The position numbers and the translations under genes were made by a program. This document shows, one piece after another, positions 1 through 8,531 of a stretch of 56,997 bases of DNA. The notes below the pieces were generated by a model. It was not told where the DNA came from, made no database searches, and saw nothing but the letters and a program-made list of their open reading frames with translations. The DNA lies in assembly GCF_001657475.1 (NCBI RefSeq), contig NZ_LXEY01000116.1, positions 1 to 56,997 on the forward strand, in the 5' to 3' direction. The stretch's first letter is position 1; each line of letters starts with the position of its first letter. The DNA is from Enteractinococcus helveticum. GTDB taxonomy: Bacteria; Actinomycetota; Actinomycetes; Actinomycetales; Micrococcaceae.

Positions 1-127
1 CGGCGAGTCCTACCGCGTCAAAAACGCCCTAATGAAATAACCCCTTATCGCCACTTTGGCAGGAAACCCTGCCAAAGTGGCCGGATTCTTATCGCTTTAA
101 TGGCCGACTTCTAATTGACAAAACACA
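1..127. mobile_element. IS21-family element, istB-side end (left copy)
   Basis: The segment is repeated as a perfect reverse complement at the right end of the window. It holds the last codons of an istB-like frame and then a non-coding tail. The tail has a 14-bp perfect hairpin at 50-81 (4-nt loop) and short repeats of the CTTATCGC type on both sides of it. Read outward from the neighbouring gene, the element begins TGTGTTTTGTCAATT, which fits the TG...CA termini and GTCAATT-type repeats of IS21 elements. Identity with the other copy continues to base 131, but the last four bases (CCAG) could be chance or target sequence. The family call is by inference; the rest of the element lies outside the window. 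Confidence 0.6.
2..40 (+). pseudogene. istB: IstB ATPase, last 12 codons (partial at window edge)
   Basis: The frame reads GESYRVKNALMK and then TAA at 38-40. IstB helper ATPases of IS21 elements commonly end in a G-x-SYR-type motif, which is the only evidence for identity. Everything upstream is cut off by the window edge. The same tail occurs on the minus strand at the other end of the window. It could be another protein, but its position immediately inside an insertion-sequence end supports the call. Confidence 0.45.
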
Positions 128-515
128 CCAGCGGTAATACGGTTGACGAGCAAGCTTGAGCACCCGACACGAGACCACCACGGGGGTTCCTTCGGTGGCC
201 AGCTGTCTTACGAGCGGTAGAGCCTTTTCCCGGCAGATTGGCCTGCGATAAATACGCTGCGGCACGTCGCAGGACTTCGTTTTCTTGTTCCAGTAAGCGG
301 TTGCGTTTCCGCAATTCCTTCAGCTCGTCGTGCTCTGACTTGGCCACGTCTGGTTGTTCCCCAGATGCGGTGCGGGCTTGGCGCATCCATTTGTCCAGGG
401 TGCCGACATGGATGCCAAAGTCTTGAGCGATTTGAGCCAGTGTGACACCGGCATCACGATTCAGCGCAACTTCGACAACGTCGTCGCGGAACTCTTTGGG
501 AAACGGGGTGGGCAT
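89..515 (-). pseudogene. IS3-family transposase OrfA plus truncated OrfB
   Basis: OrfA starts at ATG 515 behind GGAAGGA. It has a helix-turn-helix near residues 24-48 (LAQIAQDFGIHVGTLDKW) and a leucine-zipper helix near 64-90 (ELKELRKRNRLLEQENEVL), both typical of IS3 OrfA. Near 223-230 the minus strand reads GGAAAAGG, a slippery A4G. A -1 shift there enters the OrfB frame, which reads LPLVRQLATEG and then VLKLARQPYYRW, the conserved start of IS3 OrfB. OrfB breaks off at about 128-131, where the IS21-like end begins, and runs to a stop at 89-91. The catalytic DDE domain is missing, so this copy cannot move by itself. The outer IS3 terminus upstream of OrfA was not located; it is probably near 570-600. 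Confidence 0.85.
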
Positions 516-858
516 AGGTTCATCCTTCCAGACCAGCAGTCAGCTCGCCAGATCGAATGTCACCTATTCGTGCAGCAGGCCTTTGTCTTCACCGCGCCCA
601 CATAGGATTTCGAGGCCGAGGCAAGGCAGGAATCCACTCGGATAGTCGGAATAATGCGCTTGTTACCGAATCTCGCTCAGTATTCAGCGACGATTAGGGT
701 CCGAAAAACCAAGTTACCGTCACACTTCCGGAGTTTAGGCCCGATGGCCTGGTGTCTAATGCATCTCAAGCCGCCTAAGGTCAGCAGGATCGTACCTGCG
801 GTCCCGCTACCACCTGCTATGAATAAATATAACGGAACAAATAAAACCTCGATCTCAT
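516..858. other. Gene-free stretch: IS3 outer end and AT-rich spacer
   Basis: The first 60-90 bases form the leader and presumed terminal repeat of the IS3 remnant. The rest becomes AT-rich towards 858 and holds no convincing gene. A short plus-strand frame at 654-872 resembles no family known to me and overlaps the end of the next gene. I see no hairpin with a T-run to end the minus-strand glycosyltransferase gene. Confidence 0.5.
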
Positions 859-3396
859 CTAAGCACTTTTAAAAATCCATTGTGCATGTTTTCTCAGGTA
901 ATTCTCTTTGAAAAGTAATAACTCACGTTTTTTATCATCAGTGGCGGTCTGTGTCTTGGAATTCGTCTTAGTGTCATCTAAAGCATGTACCAGAACCTTA
1001 CAGATCCTTTTTAGACCCGTTGAACCGTAATAATGTTCCATGCGGCTTTCAAATTCTTTGTCGCCTCGGGTACGCACCTCGGCGAATGCACCGATCTCTT
1101 CTACGGCGCTACTTCTGACCAGTAACGATACTGGTCCGTGCCCTAGAATAGAGCCGTCATTTTCAAGTTGAATAGCTCCATCGTGAGAAACCCGGATGTG
1201 CTGTCCAATCACAGCTTGCGTACGAGTATCCAAACTATCCACCTGAACCCTAAGACGATCCGGCAATGAGACATCATCAGCGTCCTGAATGGCGATAAAA
1301 GCACCACTAGCGCTCTGAAGCGCGATGTTACGCGACCTGTAGGGACCCATGTTCTCCGAATTACGAATGACTTTTAGTCTTGTGTGTTTTCGGGCCCAGG
1401 TTTCTGCAATGAGAGCGGTGCCGTCAGTGCTGTAATCATCCACAACGATAAGTTCAAAGTTTCGATAAGACTGATTAAGAATGGACTGCATTGCCATACT
1501 GATCGTATCTTCGGAATTGTAAGCCGTTAGAATGACGCTAACCAAGGGATCATCATTTCGCGGTTCATGTTCGCCGACAGTCGACAAAACACGGTGATGC
1601 CCTTCATAATCCCGAGGCTCAGACTTGGCTCTAAGCCAATTTGTCTTGAAATAACTCACTATCTCGGGATGATCAGCTAGATAACTCTTGTGCGAGTTAT
1701 TGATGGCGTCCCAAATTAATTGAGCTCCACTCTCGTCGTTCACGACGGTCACGATTTTGAGAAGAGAAACGAGAAGTTCAACCTGGATAAGGCTCAATTG
1801 AAGGTCAGCAGTCTCTACAAGAGGCGTCACACGCGAAGTATAAAGTGGTGCAGTCTCTGCCAAGGCTCTCACTAGTCTATTGACAGCCGCGCTACGGTTT
1901 ACGGTGTCTTCATTGCTGAACAACGCTGTAAGCCACTTGCCGGCCCCTAGATTTTCTTTCTGGTCTGTGTCGTTTAAGCAAATGAGTACCATGCAAGCTT
2001 GAAAAAATGCATCTTCCGAATGACTTATTTTCAAAGAAGATCCAATGACGGCTGCCCGTTCGTATTTATGATTCCGTGTGAGAAAAAGAAAATATTCGAA
2101 CAAGATATCAGTCGTTTTCCCGTCACCCAGCGCTCCACTAACTCGTATCGCATGTAAGTAGTATTTATCAGCTTCGACAGAATAATAAAGACCTGCACAG
2201 AAATTGGCGTGCAGACGGATTGCTTCCGAAGTATCTACTTTCTCTTGAATAAAAACACGCGAAAAGCTGATTGCAGCCGCTTTGTTCAACTTCCATAATC
2301 TGGTCAATAGCTGTCGACCCAACATGGGAGTCACATTGCTACGAAGTAATTCAAGAATGATGCCCTCGCGGGTGGCGGGATCAGCGTAGATATCCAACCA
2401 ACGGAGGATACTTGCGAGGCGTTTTTCATCGTATTGATGCAGGGCTTCAGCTCTAGAACCTTCAGCCTGTCGAAGGACGCCTAAGGCTTGAACTAGAGAT
2501 GCGTCCAATATCTCATGGTTTGGAAATGATTCCAGTCGCCGTAGTGCATCTTCTTCTCCCCAGGGGGCTGCTTCTCGGATTTCGCGTGTTTCAGGGCCAA
2601 GGTCTGAATAATGCTTGGAGTGTTCCTCATCAGCCAGCAAAGATGTGAGCCAATGACTTCCATGAGGTACCACAAAACAAACAATATTATTGCTCTTAAG
2701 AAATGAAGCAAAAGTAGCGTCGGAGACAATTGCATGTGATTGCGAAAAGCTTTTCGGCAGAATGGAAACATCGAATGCCATCGTGGCTGAATGTAGCATT
2801 GAAGCGAAAGTAAGGAACTTTACCTTACTTGTGAGAGAGAATGAATGCCCATCTATGGCGTCTTTGGGATACCTCGGTAAGAATAAACCTTCAGCACCAA
2901 CTACACTTTTGAACTCGGTACTTTTTAGCTGGGTTAGCATCTTCGATACATAATCCGGCGGATAACAAATCCACCCGTTGATTGGAAAGACGATCCCTTC
3001 ATCTACCCGAGGCAATAGGAAAGAACAGCCCTCAGATAAGAGAGCGGAATCTACTTCTGATCTGATGATCTGTATGTGGGGTCGCTTGAGGATGTTTGGG
3101 ACTGAAGTAAAGCCAATTAGATAAACATATATAGTTTCAACTTGCCAGTAGATCGAATCTAACGCATCTTTCAAATGAGGCATATGAGCAGGCGTTACCA
3201 CGAGCGTCGCTAGCACGGGCACTTCGATGTCCTGGATCGTAGTCGGAACAGGAAATACAGGATGTGTCGTAGTCTCTGCAGATCCCACCCCGGCTTTTAG
3301 TGCCGCCTGTTTGTTCCGATACCCTTTTAGATTTCCCTTACGCAAATGCCAGAGTTTGATCCTTTGACGGCGCAACCAACCATATTCTTGACTCAT
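859..3396 (-). CDS. Large multi-domain glycosyltransferase, C-terminal GT2 domain
   Basis: The protein has 845 residues and ATG 3396 is preceded by GAGGT at good spacing. The C-terminal part, about 617-800, is a clear GT-A/family 2 domain: VSVILTAYNS, then VVDDYSTDGT, then the metal-binding region IQDADD. Residues about 56-250 look like a diverged second GT-A domain. Residues about 290-600 are helical with no motif I recognise. The N-terminus is basic and amphipathic (WLRRQRIKLWHLRKGNLK), which would suit peripheral attachment to the inner membrane face. The gene is AT-richer than the ribosomal and secretion genes nearby and lies between the IS3 remnant and another giant transferase. It probably builds part of the wall glycopolymer; sugar donor and acceptor cannot be read from the sequence. 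Confidence 0.85.
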   Translation of the reverse strand: MSQEYGWLRRQRIKLWHLRKGNLKGYRNKQAALKAGVGSAETTTHPVFPVPTTIQDIEVPVLATLVVTPAHMPHLKDALDSIYWQVETIYVYLIGFTSVPNILKRPHIQIIRSEVDSALLSEGCSFLLPRVDEGIVFPINGWICYPPDYVSKMLTQLKSTEFKSVVGAEGLFLPRYPKDAIDGHSFSLTSKVKFLTFASMLHSATMAFDVSILPKSFSQSHAIVSDATFASFLKSNNIVCFVVPHGSHWLTSLLADEEHSKHYSDLGPETREIREAAPWGEEDALRRLESFPNHEILDASLVQALGVLRQAEGSRAEALHQYDEKRLASILRWLDIYADPATREGIILELLRSNVTPMLGRQLLTRLWKLNKAAAISFSRVFIQEKVDTSEAIRLHANFCAGLYYSVEADKYYLHAIRVSGALGDGKTTDILFEYFLFLTRNHKYERAAVIGSSLKISHSEDAFFQACMVLICLNDTDQKENLGAGKWLTALFSNEDTVNRSAAVNRLVRALAETAPLYTSRVTPLVETADLQLSLIQVELLVSLLKIVTVVNDESGAQLIWDAINNSHKSYLADHPEIVSYFKTNWLRAKSEPRDYEGHHRVLSTVGEHEPRNDDPLVSVILTAYNSEDTISMAMQSILNQSYRNFELIVVDDYSTDGTALIAETWARKHTRLKVIRNSENMGPYRSRNIALQSASGAFIAIQDADDVSLPDRLRVQVDSLDTRTQAVIGQHIRVSHDGAIQLENDGSILGHGPVSLLVRSSAVEEIGAFAEVRTRGDKEFESRMEHYYGSTGLKRICKVLVHALDDTKTNSKTQTATDDKKRELLLFKENYLRKHAQWIFKSA

Positions 3397-3602
3397 TTAT
3401 TACCTCAATTGACAGAGTTATCGAAAGCCTCGGGACACCGAAGCTCTGCTCACCGCTGGAACACCCAATATCGCTATCCTGCAAGTCAAAACCGCTCTTT
3501 ATCAAAAAAACAACGATACTTTGATGCATCGAGGAGTGCAAGTGAATGTACTTAGAATAGAACTGATGCCTGTACCAGTAGGAAAGGCAAGAGCATAGAA
3601 GA

Positions 3603-6176
3603 TTACATTAATTCATGTATTCTATTCAGAAAAACGCCACGCGTGAAACATTGCTTCACGAAGGTCTGCCCTGCTTGAGCTTGCTTCCTATACATTTCTG
3701 TGTTGTTCGACATGCGACTGATTGTTCCACTAAGGTCCTCCACGTCCGCGTAAACCGCGGCTCCGCCATAAAGCCGCTCTAACCTCTTAGGAAGAATTAC
3801 AACCTTACCTGCCTGCATAGCAGTAAGGACCGGCTCCCATACTTGATCTTCTAAGCGATAGTGCGGAAAGTAGACCCAAAAATCAATGCTTTTAAGGAAC
3901 TCAGCTTCACTAAGGTCGTCCGGGGTTACAACCTCGATTTCTGCAAAACTTTCATTCCCGAATTTCTTGAATGCTGGTTCTAGCTGCCCGAAGAGTTTAG
4001 TCGAGAAACTTTCAGATGAATAAATGCTCCTAAAAGACTTGGCATTGTTCGGCCAACGATACTGATTCCCATATGAGTGAAAGCCTACTATTGGCTTTCT
4101 TTCAGGTAATATTATTTCTTCTGGCTCACCAGCTATGTGAGTATGCCAGATTAGGTTATCTGAGAGTAGTCGGAAGTGTTGTACACGATTCTGAAGTTCA
4201 AGATACTTTTCTTTGCTCCCACCCGTTAGTTCGAAGCGCGTATTGAAAAACCTGTCAAGGTTCTTGAGAGCCATTGCGTAAATTACAGGAGTCCTTAGCT
4301 CGCTTCCGGATAAAATAGGCTGCATGTGATCGACAACCACACTGCGCTTGGGTTCGACTTTAGAATTAAGTTGATCAAGAAACATCCCAATTGCAAGATC
4401 GTGTAGTACTAGTAATTCAGTGTTTGCCTGATCTTCGTTACCAACCTGTGTCACCTTACCTTCGACCTGTAATTCAAAAAGTCTCGGGGGGATCCCAGCT
4501 GGTGTGCTCGTTTCAGGAGAATATAGGTGCATATATCCGACGCGCAGACCGACTTCACTAAGTGTCGCGATTTCTTCGAGCGCTCGGTCAACATACTTCG
4601 CTTGTCTAAAGAAATCAGTCACATAGATAACGTCGAATTGACCCAACGACCGATTGCGTTGACCAGCCTCGAAAGTTGTCGGCACAGCATAAGGACGTTC
4701 ATCTCCGGCCGTCCTGATGGCCTTCTGGCCGGACTTCCCAGCGCTCCAATGCCACTGACGAAATGACCATCGGTACAGCAGGCGAGAATAGGAAAAATAA
4801 CCACGAGACATTTCGCCTGATGTGAGCGACCCCTCCCATATGCGGCTAAATGAAAGAGGCTGATCATTCAGATTAGTGACACGATCATTTCCGTAGTACT
4901 CAATAAGCCGCGTGTAGAATTCTGAATCTCCCCCGCGATTGACCGTATCCCACGGGCCGATCTCCTCCACAACCGATCTGCGAAACATCAGTGATGAATA
5001 GTTCATCTGCATGAACTGAGCCCGCATATTTATCCGACGAAAGTCAGCTTCTGCAGTTGTACGTATATGCGCAGAGGTAGTGGCAACAACCTCATTATCC
5101 TCGAGCATCACTTGGATTTGCATAGCGAGTTTGTCTGGGTGAGACCAATCATCATCGTCGTGCGTCGTGATGAAATCTCCGGTAGCCATCGCCAAGCCAG
5201 CGTTACGAGCCACATACGCGCCAGTATTCTCATTCTGGTGCACTATACGAATACGAGTATCGATTCTCTCTAGTTCATCAAAAATTGATCGATATTCTGC
5301 TGGCGATGAATCGTTAACGACGATGACTTCAAAATTCATCCATGATTGATCTAAAAGACTACGTATTGCTGTCCGTATGCCCGGTCCTGGGGAGAACGTT
5401 GGCATGATCACGGAGATCTTGGGCCCTGTGATTTGTCTGGAGCCCGCAGCCGTCAAGCGGTCCAATAGAGAGAGGGATTCATTATCAAGAAGGCTGACTT
5501 GCGACATACCCAGTTGAGAATAAAACTCATTGAGTTTTTCAAGCCATGTGAGTGGACTCTTTGCTGTACGTCGAATTCGGTGGAGCTCTAATAGATCTTG
5601 TTGAAATGGAGCCAGATCATTTAAGTCGAAACCTTTTGCTAGCTCCCTCGCTTGATCATAGAACTCCAGTTCATTGAGCGCTTCGACATACTGAAGCTTA
5701 TTTTGATCACTAAATTCGTCGCCATCATGAAGCGCAAAAACAAAGTCATAAATCTTGACAGCCGAAAAAGTGTCCAGCTCGTCCCGTGCTGTGTTAGCAA
5801 TCAGATCCGCGAGTGTAAGTAGTATAGCGCTATCGAATGTTTTTGCGAGAAACTCACGCCGAGCGTCAAACCCCTGATCAACAACCTCGTTCTCAATTAC
5901 TGCGAGTAAATCTGACAGATCCAACGCGTGGTCCGATGCGCTCTTCGCGAAGAAATCTCTGATCTCAATTGAACGTGTCTGCAGAGCGAAACGATAAAAC
6001 ACAGAGAGATTGGTCTGGCACAGGTACCTATAGTAATTCTCTGCAGGATTCTCTAGCTCTATGAACGGCGCTGGGAGTCTTTCTGTCGCGGTTGCCCCCT
6101 GCGCTATCTCACGCCTGCGCCATCTATTAATCCACGACTTTAAGCGTTGGCTACGACTCGAGGTCACTCCCGGCAC
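3603..6176 (-). CDS. Large bifunctional glycosyltransferase (GT2 plus GT-B-like domain)
   Basis: The protein has 857 residues if the GTG at 6176 is the start; no strong Shine-Dalgarno decides this. The N-terminus is basic (SRSQRLKSWINRWRRRE), as in the downstream giant transferase. A helical region (about 40-245) leads to a family 2 domain at about 253-460: ISVIMPTFSPG, VVNDSSP, ENTGAYVARN, and an acidic DDDD metal site at about 340-343. Residues about 505-857 resemble a GT-B transferase half, with a nucleotide-site-like stretch EPVLTAMQAGKVVILP near the end. Two active domains in one chain would suit alternating sugar addition. A 206-base spacer with no recognisable signal separates it from the next gene. 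It lies just beyond the khpA terminator, so it needs its own promoter. Confidence 0.85.
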   Translation of the reverse strand: MPGVTSSRSQRLKSWINRWRRREIAQGATATERLPAPFIELENPAENYYRYLCQTNLSVFYRFALQTRSIEIRDFFAKSASDHALDLSDLLAVIENEVVDQGFDARREFLAKTFDSAILLTLADLIANTARDELDTFSAVKIYDFVFALHDGDEFSDQNKLQYVEALNELEFYDQARELAKGFDLNDLAPFQQDLLELHRIRRTAKSPLTWLEKLNEFYSQLGMSQVSLLDNESLSLLDRLTAAGSRQITGPKISVIMPTFSPGPGIRTAIRSLLDQSWMNFEVIVVNDSSPAEYRSIFDELERIDTRIRIVHQNENTGAYVARNAGLAMATGDFITTHDDDDWSHPDKLAMQIQVMLEDNEVVATTSAHIRTTAEADFRRINMRAQFMQMNYSSLMFRRSVVEEIGPWDTVNRGGDSEFYTRLIEYYGNDRVTNLNDQPLSFSRIWEGSLTSGEMSRGYFSYSRLLYRWSFRQWHWSAGKSGQKAIRTAGDERPYAVPTTFEAGQRNRSLGQFDVIYVTDFFRQAKYVDRALEEIATLSEVGLRVGYMHLYSPETSTPAGIPPRLFELQVEGKVTQVGNEDQANTELLVLHDLAIGMFLDQLNSKVEPKRSVVVDHMQPILSGSELRTPVIYAMALKNLDRFFNTRFELTGGSKEKYLELQNRVQHFRLLSDNLIWHTHIAGEPEEIILPERKPIVGFHSYGNQYRWPNNAKSFRSIYSSESFSTKLFGQLEPAFKKFGNESFAEIEVVTPDDLSEAEFLKSIDFWVYFPHYRLEDQVWEPVLTAMQAGKVVILPKRLERLYGGAAVYADVEDLSGTISRMSNNTEMYRKQAQAGQTFVKQCFTRGVFLNRIHELM

Positions 6177-6223
6177 TCCATTACTATAATCAGTTTTCTG
6201 GTTCGACTGTCAGCCGTCTGGCA

Positions 6224-6270
6224 TAAAAAATAGGCCATCTAACCAATATACTTCAGGTTAGATGGCCTAT
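6224..6270 (-). terminator. Rho-independent terminator after rpsP-khpA
   Basis: A 15-bp perfect inverted repeat (6230-6244 paired with 6256-6270, 11-nt loop) lies just after the khpA stop. On the minus strand it is followed by a run of T (complement of the A-run at 6224-6230). It closes the rpsP-khpA unit and separates it from the glycosyltransferase genes. Confidence 0.9.
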
Positions 6271-6282
6271 CTCAGTGATTTA

Positions 6283-6522
6283 CTAGCGGCGTCGGTCTGT
6301 ATCTACGACATCGACGCGTACAGAGTATCCAGCTAATCCCTCTATGACAGCACGAAGCGCGTTTGCAGTGCGCCCTTTACGACCAATCACTCGGCCGAGG
6401 TCATCAGGGTGGACATGAACACTCAGCATTTCTCCGCGTCTGTTGTTGCGAAGATCGACCTGTACGTCCTCGGGATAGTCAACGATCCCGCGTACTAGGT
6501 GTTCCAACGCTTCTTGCAACAT
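6283..6522 (-). CDS. khpA: KH-domain RNA-binding protein KhpA
   Basis: This 79-residue single KH domain contains the GxxG loop as IGRKGRTA near residues 44-51, which binds single-stranded RNA. KhpA proteins (YlqC family) pair with KhpB/Jag and affect cell-wall synthesis and sRNA biology in several Gram-positives. ATG 6522 is chosen because family members begin MLxEALEHLVRGIVD; a GTG at 6528 overlapping the rpsP stop is possible. It follows rpsP directly, the usual neighbour. The genes normally found next, rimM and trmD, are absent here: a terminator and glycosyltransferases follow instead. Confidence 0.92.
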   Translation of the reverse strand: MLQEALEHLVRGIVDYPEDVQVDLRNNRRGEMLSVHVHPDDLGRVIGRKGRTANALRAVIEGLAGYSVRVDVVDTDRRR

Positions 6523-6527
6523 GGACA

Positions 6528-6950
6528 CTATTCAGCTGCCTCTTCAGTCTTATCTTCTTCTGCAGCTGGTTCTTCTGCCGCTGCCTCCTCAGCCTTAGGC
6601 TTGGTGACTTCTGGAAGAACTACGGAACCTTTATCTGGGGCAACGAAAGCTTCTTTTTCAGCTTGTTGCTTCAGAGTCGAGTCGTCGTATTCTTCGCCTT
6701 TAAATTTCTGCCAGTCGCCAGTCAGTTTGAGCAGAGCGGTTACCTGCTTGGATGGCTGAGCGCCTACGCCAAGCCAGTATTGTGCGCGATCAGTATCGAT
6801 CTCAATGACCGATGGATCTTTCGTAGGGTGGTAGATACCGATCTCTTCGATGACAGCACCATCGCGCTTGGCGCGCTGGTCTGCAACGACAACACGGTAG
6901 TGTGGGGAACGGATTTTACCAAAACGCTTTAAACGGATTCTTACGGCCAC
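6528..6950 (-). CDS. rpsP: 30S ribosomal protein bS16
   Basis: The protein has 140 residues and begins [12 protein letters not shown] from GTG 6950, with AGGAG upstream. The open frame extends further 5', but the family begins exactly at this AVRIRL motif. The core ([18 protein letters not shown], then IGIYHPT) is classical S16, a small-subunit assembly protein that binds 16S rRNA. A long Glu/Ala-rich tail after about residue 110 ([25 protein letters not shown]) is a common actinobacterial extension. It heads a two-gene unit with khpA. The span from 6951 to 7133 must hold its promoter; AT-rich TAATAG/AATAAT stretches are present, but no convincing pair of boxes was assigned. Confidence 0.97.
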   Translation of the reverse strand: MAVRIRLKRFGKIRSPHYRVVVADQRAKRDGAVIEEIGIYHPTKDPSVIEIDTDRAQYWLGVGAQPSKQVTALLKLTGDWQKFKGEEYDDSTLKQQAEKEAFVAPDKGSVVLPEVTKPKAEEAAAEEPAAEEDKTEEAAE

Positions 6951-7133
6951 TTTTGTGGTTGCTCCTGTTTCATAATATTTTGTGATCTTTTCGAAAGACC
7001 TGGGGGCAGGTTCTACGAATACATCACGAACGGACACACCGAGCAGAGAATAGAGGGTAATCTGACCGGCGGATCAGTACCGGACTATTATTGCAGATTA
7101 CGGCTACTATTATCCAATTGACACGTCGGTTAT

Positions 7134-8390
7134 TTACAGAACGTGTGCTTCTTCGCTGTCAGCCACACCACGAGTATCGAAAAGCAGCTTCGCTTTTGAA
7201 GCGATATCGGTCAGGTCGTATTCTTTGTGCGCTTGGAGCAGGATGACAATATCTGCTTCCTGTACTGCTTGGTCAAGGTTCTCAGCTGATTCGAATGTCG
7301 AACCGTTGAGCGACCAGCTTGGGACGTTTGCATCGTGATATGAAAGCACTGCGCCCTTGTCAGCAAGGCCGTGTCCAACTGGGATAGCGGGTGAGTGTCG
7401 TTGATCTGCAATATTCGCTTTGTAGCTCACTCCCAGCAGCAGGACTTTCGACCCATTAAGAGATTTCTGATGTTGGTTCAGTAAGTCTTGAACACGTTGA
7501 ACTACATAGTTCGGCATTGAGTTGTTAATGTCTTCAGCCAAATCGACGAAGCGGAACGGGTGTCCGAGAGCTTTTCGCACCGAGTAATTCAAGTAGCTGG
7601 GGTCGATTGGAATACAGTGTCCGCCAACACCCGGCCCAGGGTAGAAAGCCTGGAAGCCAAATGGCTTAGTTTTGGCAGCCTTAATGACTTCCCAGATATC
7701 AATACCGAGCTCATGACTAAACTTGGCCATCTCATTTACGAGACCGATGTTGATGTGACGGTAGGTATTTTCAAGCAGCTTGGCGGTTTCTGCTTCTTTC
7801 GCGCCCTTAACTTTGACAACTTCTTCGATGAATTTGCTATAAAACTCGACAGCTAGATCACCGGATTCCGATGATACGCCACCGACGACTTTAGGAGTGT
7901 TTTCTAACCGGTAAGTCTGGTTGCCCGGGTCAATACGTTCTGGAGAAAATGCAAGATAGAAGTCTTGATCCAATTTCCTGTTGTTGGCTTCCAGAGCTGG
8001 AAGCAACAGTTCTTCGGTAGTGCCCGGATAGGTGGTGGATTCGAGAACCACTAAGGTTTGGCGGCGAAGATTTTCAGCAGTAGCTTTGGTTGCAGATTCT
8101 ACGGCTTGCAGATCAGGCCGGCCAGCATCACCGAGTGGCGTGGGTACACAGATAACGACGACGTCTGCATTTTGGATCACAGTGTTATCCGTTGTGGCTT
8201 GATAACCGTTATCGAGCATCTGGCGAAGATCGGCGGCTGGAATATCTTCTACGTGTGATTTTCCTGCATTGAGATCATCTACGATTCGCTGGCTGACGTC
8301 CAAACCTGTGACATTGAACCCTGCGTTACTCGCTGCACGAGATAAGGGCAGTCCAACATATCCTTGACCAATGACTACGAGATCTTTCAC
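7134..8390 (-). CDS. UDP-sugar (probably UDP-HexNAc) 6-dehydrogenase
   Basis: The protein has 418 residues from GTG 8390, behind GGAG. The N-terminal Rossmann site is VVIGQGYVGLPLS (about 5-17). ESTTYPGTTEE (about 117-127) and the catalytic-cysteine motif PGPGVGGHCIPIDPS (Cys259) are hallmarks of NAD-dependent UDP-glucose/UDP-ManNAc dehydrogenases. The IPIDPSYL form and the YPGTTEE stretch resemble the WbpA/TviB branch, which oxidises UDP-GlcNAc or UDP-GalNAc to the uronic acid. The exact substrate is inferred. It stands alone between ffh and rpsP, where no such gene belongs in the conserved order. It is therefore taken as part of the dispersed polysaccharide locus, together with the second dehydrogenase at 30561-31814. 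Confidence 0.9.
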   Translation of the reverse strand: MKDLVVIGQGYVGLPLSRAASNAGFNVTGLDVSQRIVDDLNAGKSHVEDIPAADLRQMLDNGYQATTDNTVIQNADVVVICVPTPLGDAGRPDLQAVESATKATAENLRRQTLVVLESTTYPGTTEELLLPALEANNRKLDQDFYLAFSPERIDPGNQTYRLENTPKVVGGVSSESGDLAVEFYSKFIEEVVKVKGAKEAETAKLLENTYRHINIGLVNEMAKFSHELGIDIWEVIKAAKTKPFGFQAFYPGPGVGGHCIPIDPSYLNYSVRKALGHPFRFVDLAEDINNSMPNYVVQRVQDLLNQHQKSLNGSKVLLLGVSYKANIADQRHSPAIPVGHGLADKGAVLSYHDANVPSWSLNGSTFESAENLDQAVQEADIVILLQAHKEYDLTDIASKAKLLFDTRGVADSEEAHVL

Positions 8391-8531
8391 GTGGTTTACT
8401 CCAAACCAATACTTTTCACACGCAACAAATTTTGCAACGTGATTGCATAACTAACGTTGTGCTCACTTAGTCGATTCAGACGCTATTGGCGGACAGGCTA
8501 TGTGAGCTTAGCAGAGCTAATTCTAAACGCT

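Noticed and set aside
654..872. Plus-strand frame of 72 codons upstream of the first transferase
   Set aside because: It overlaps the 3' end of the transferase gene, has no ribosome site or recognisable motif.
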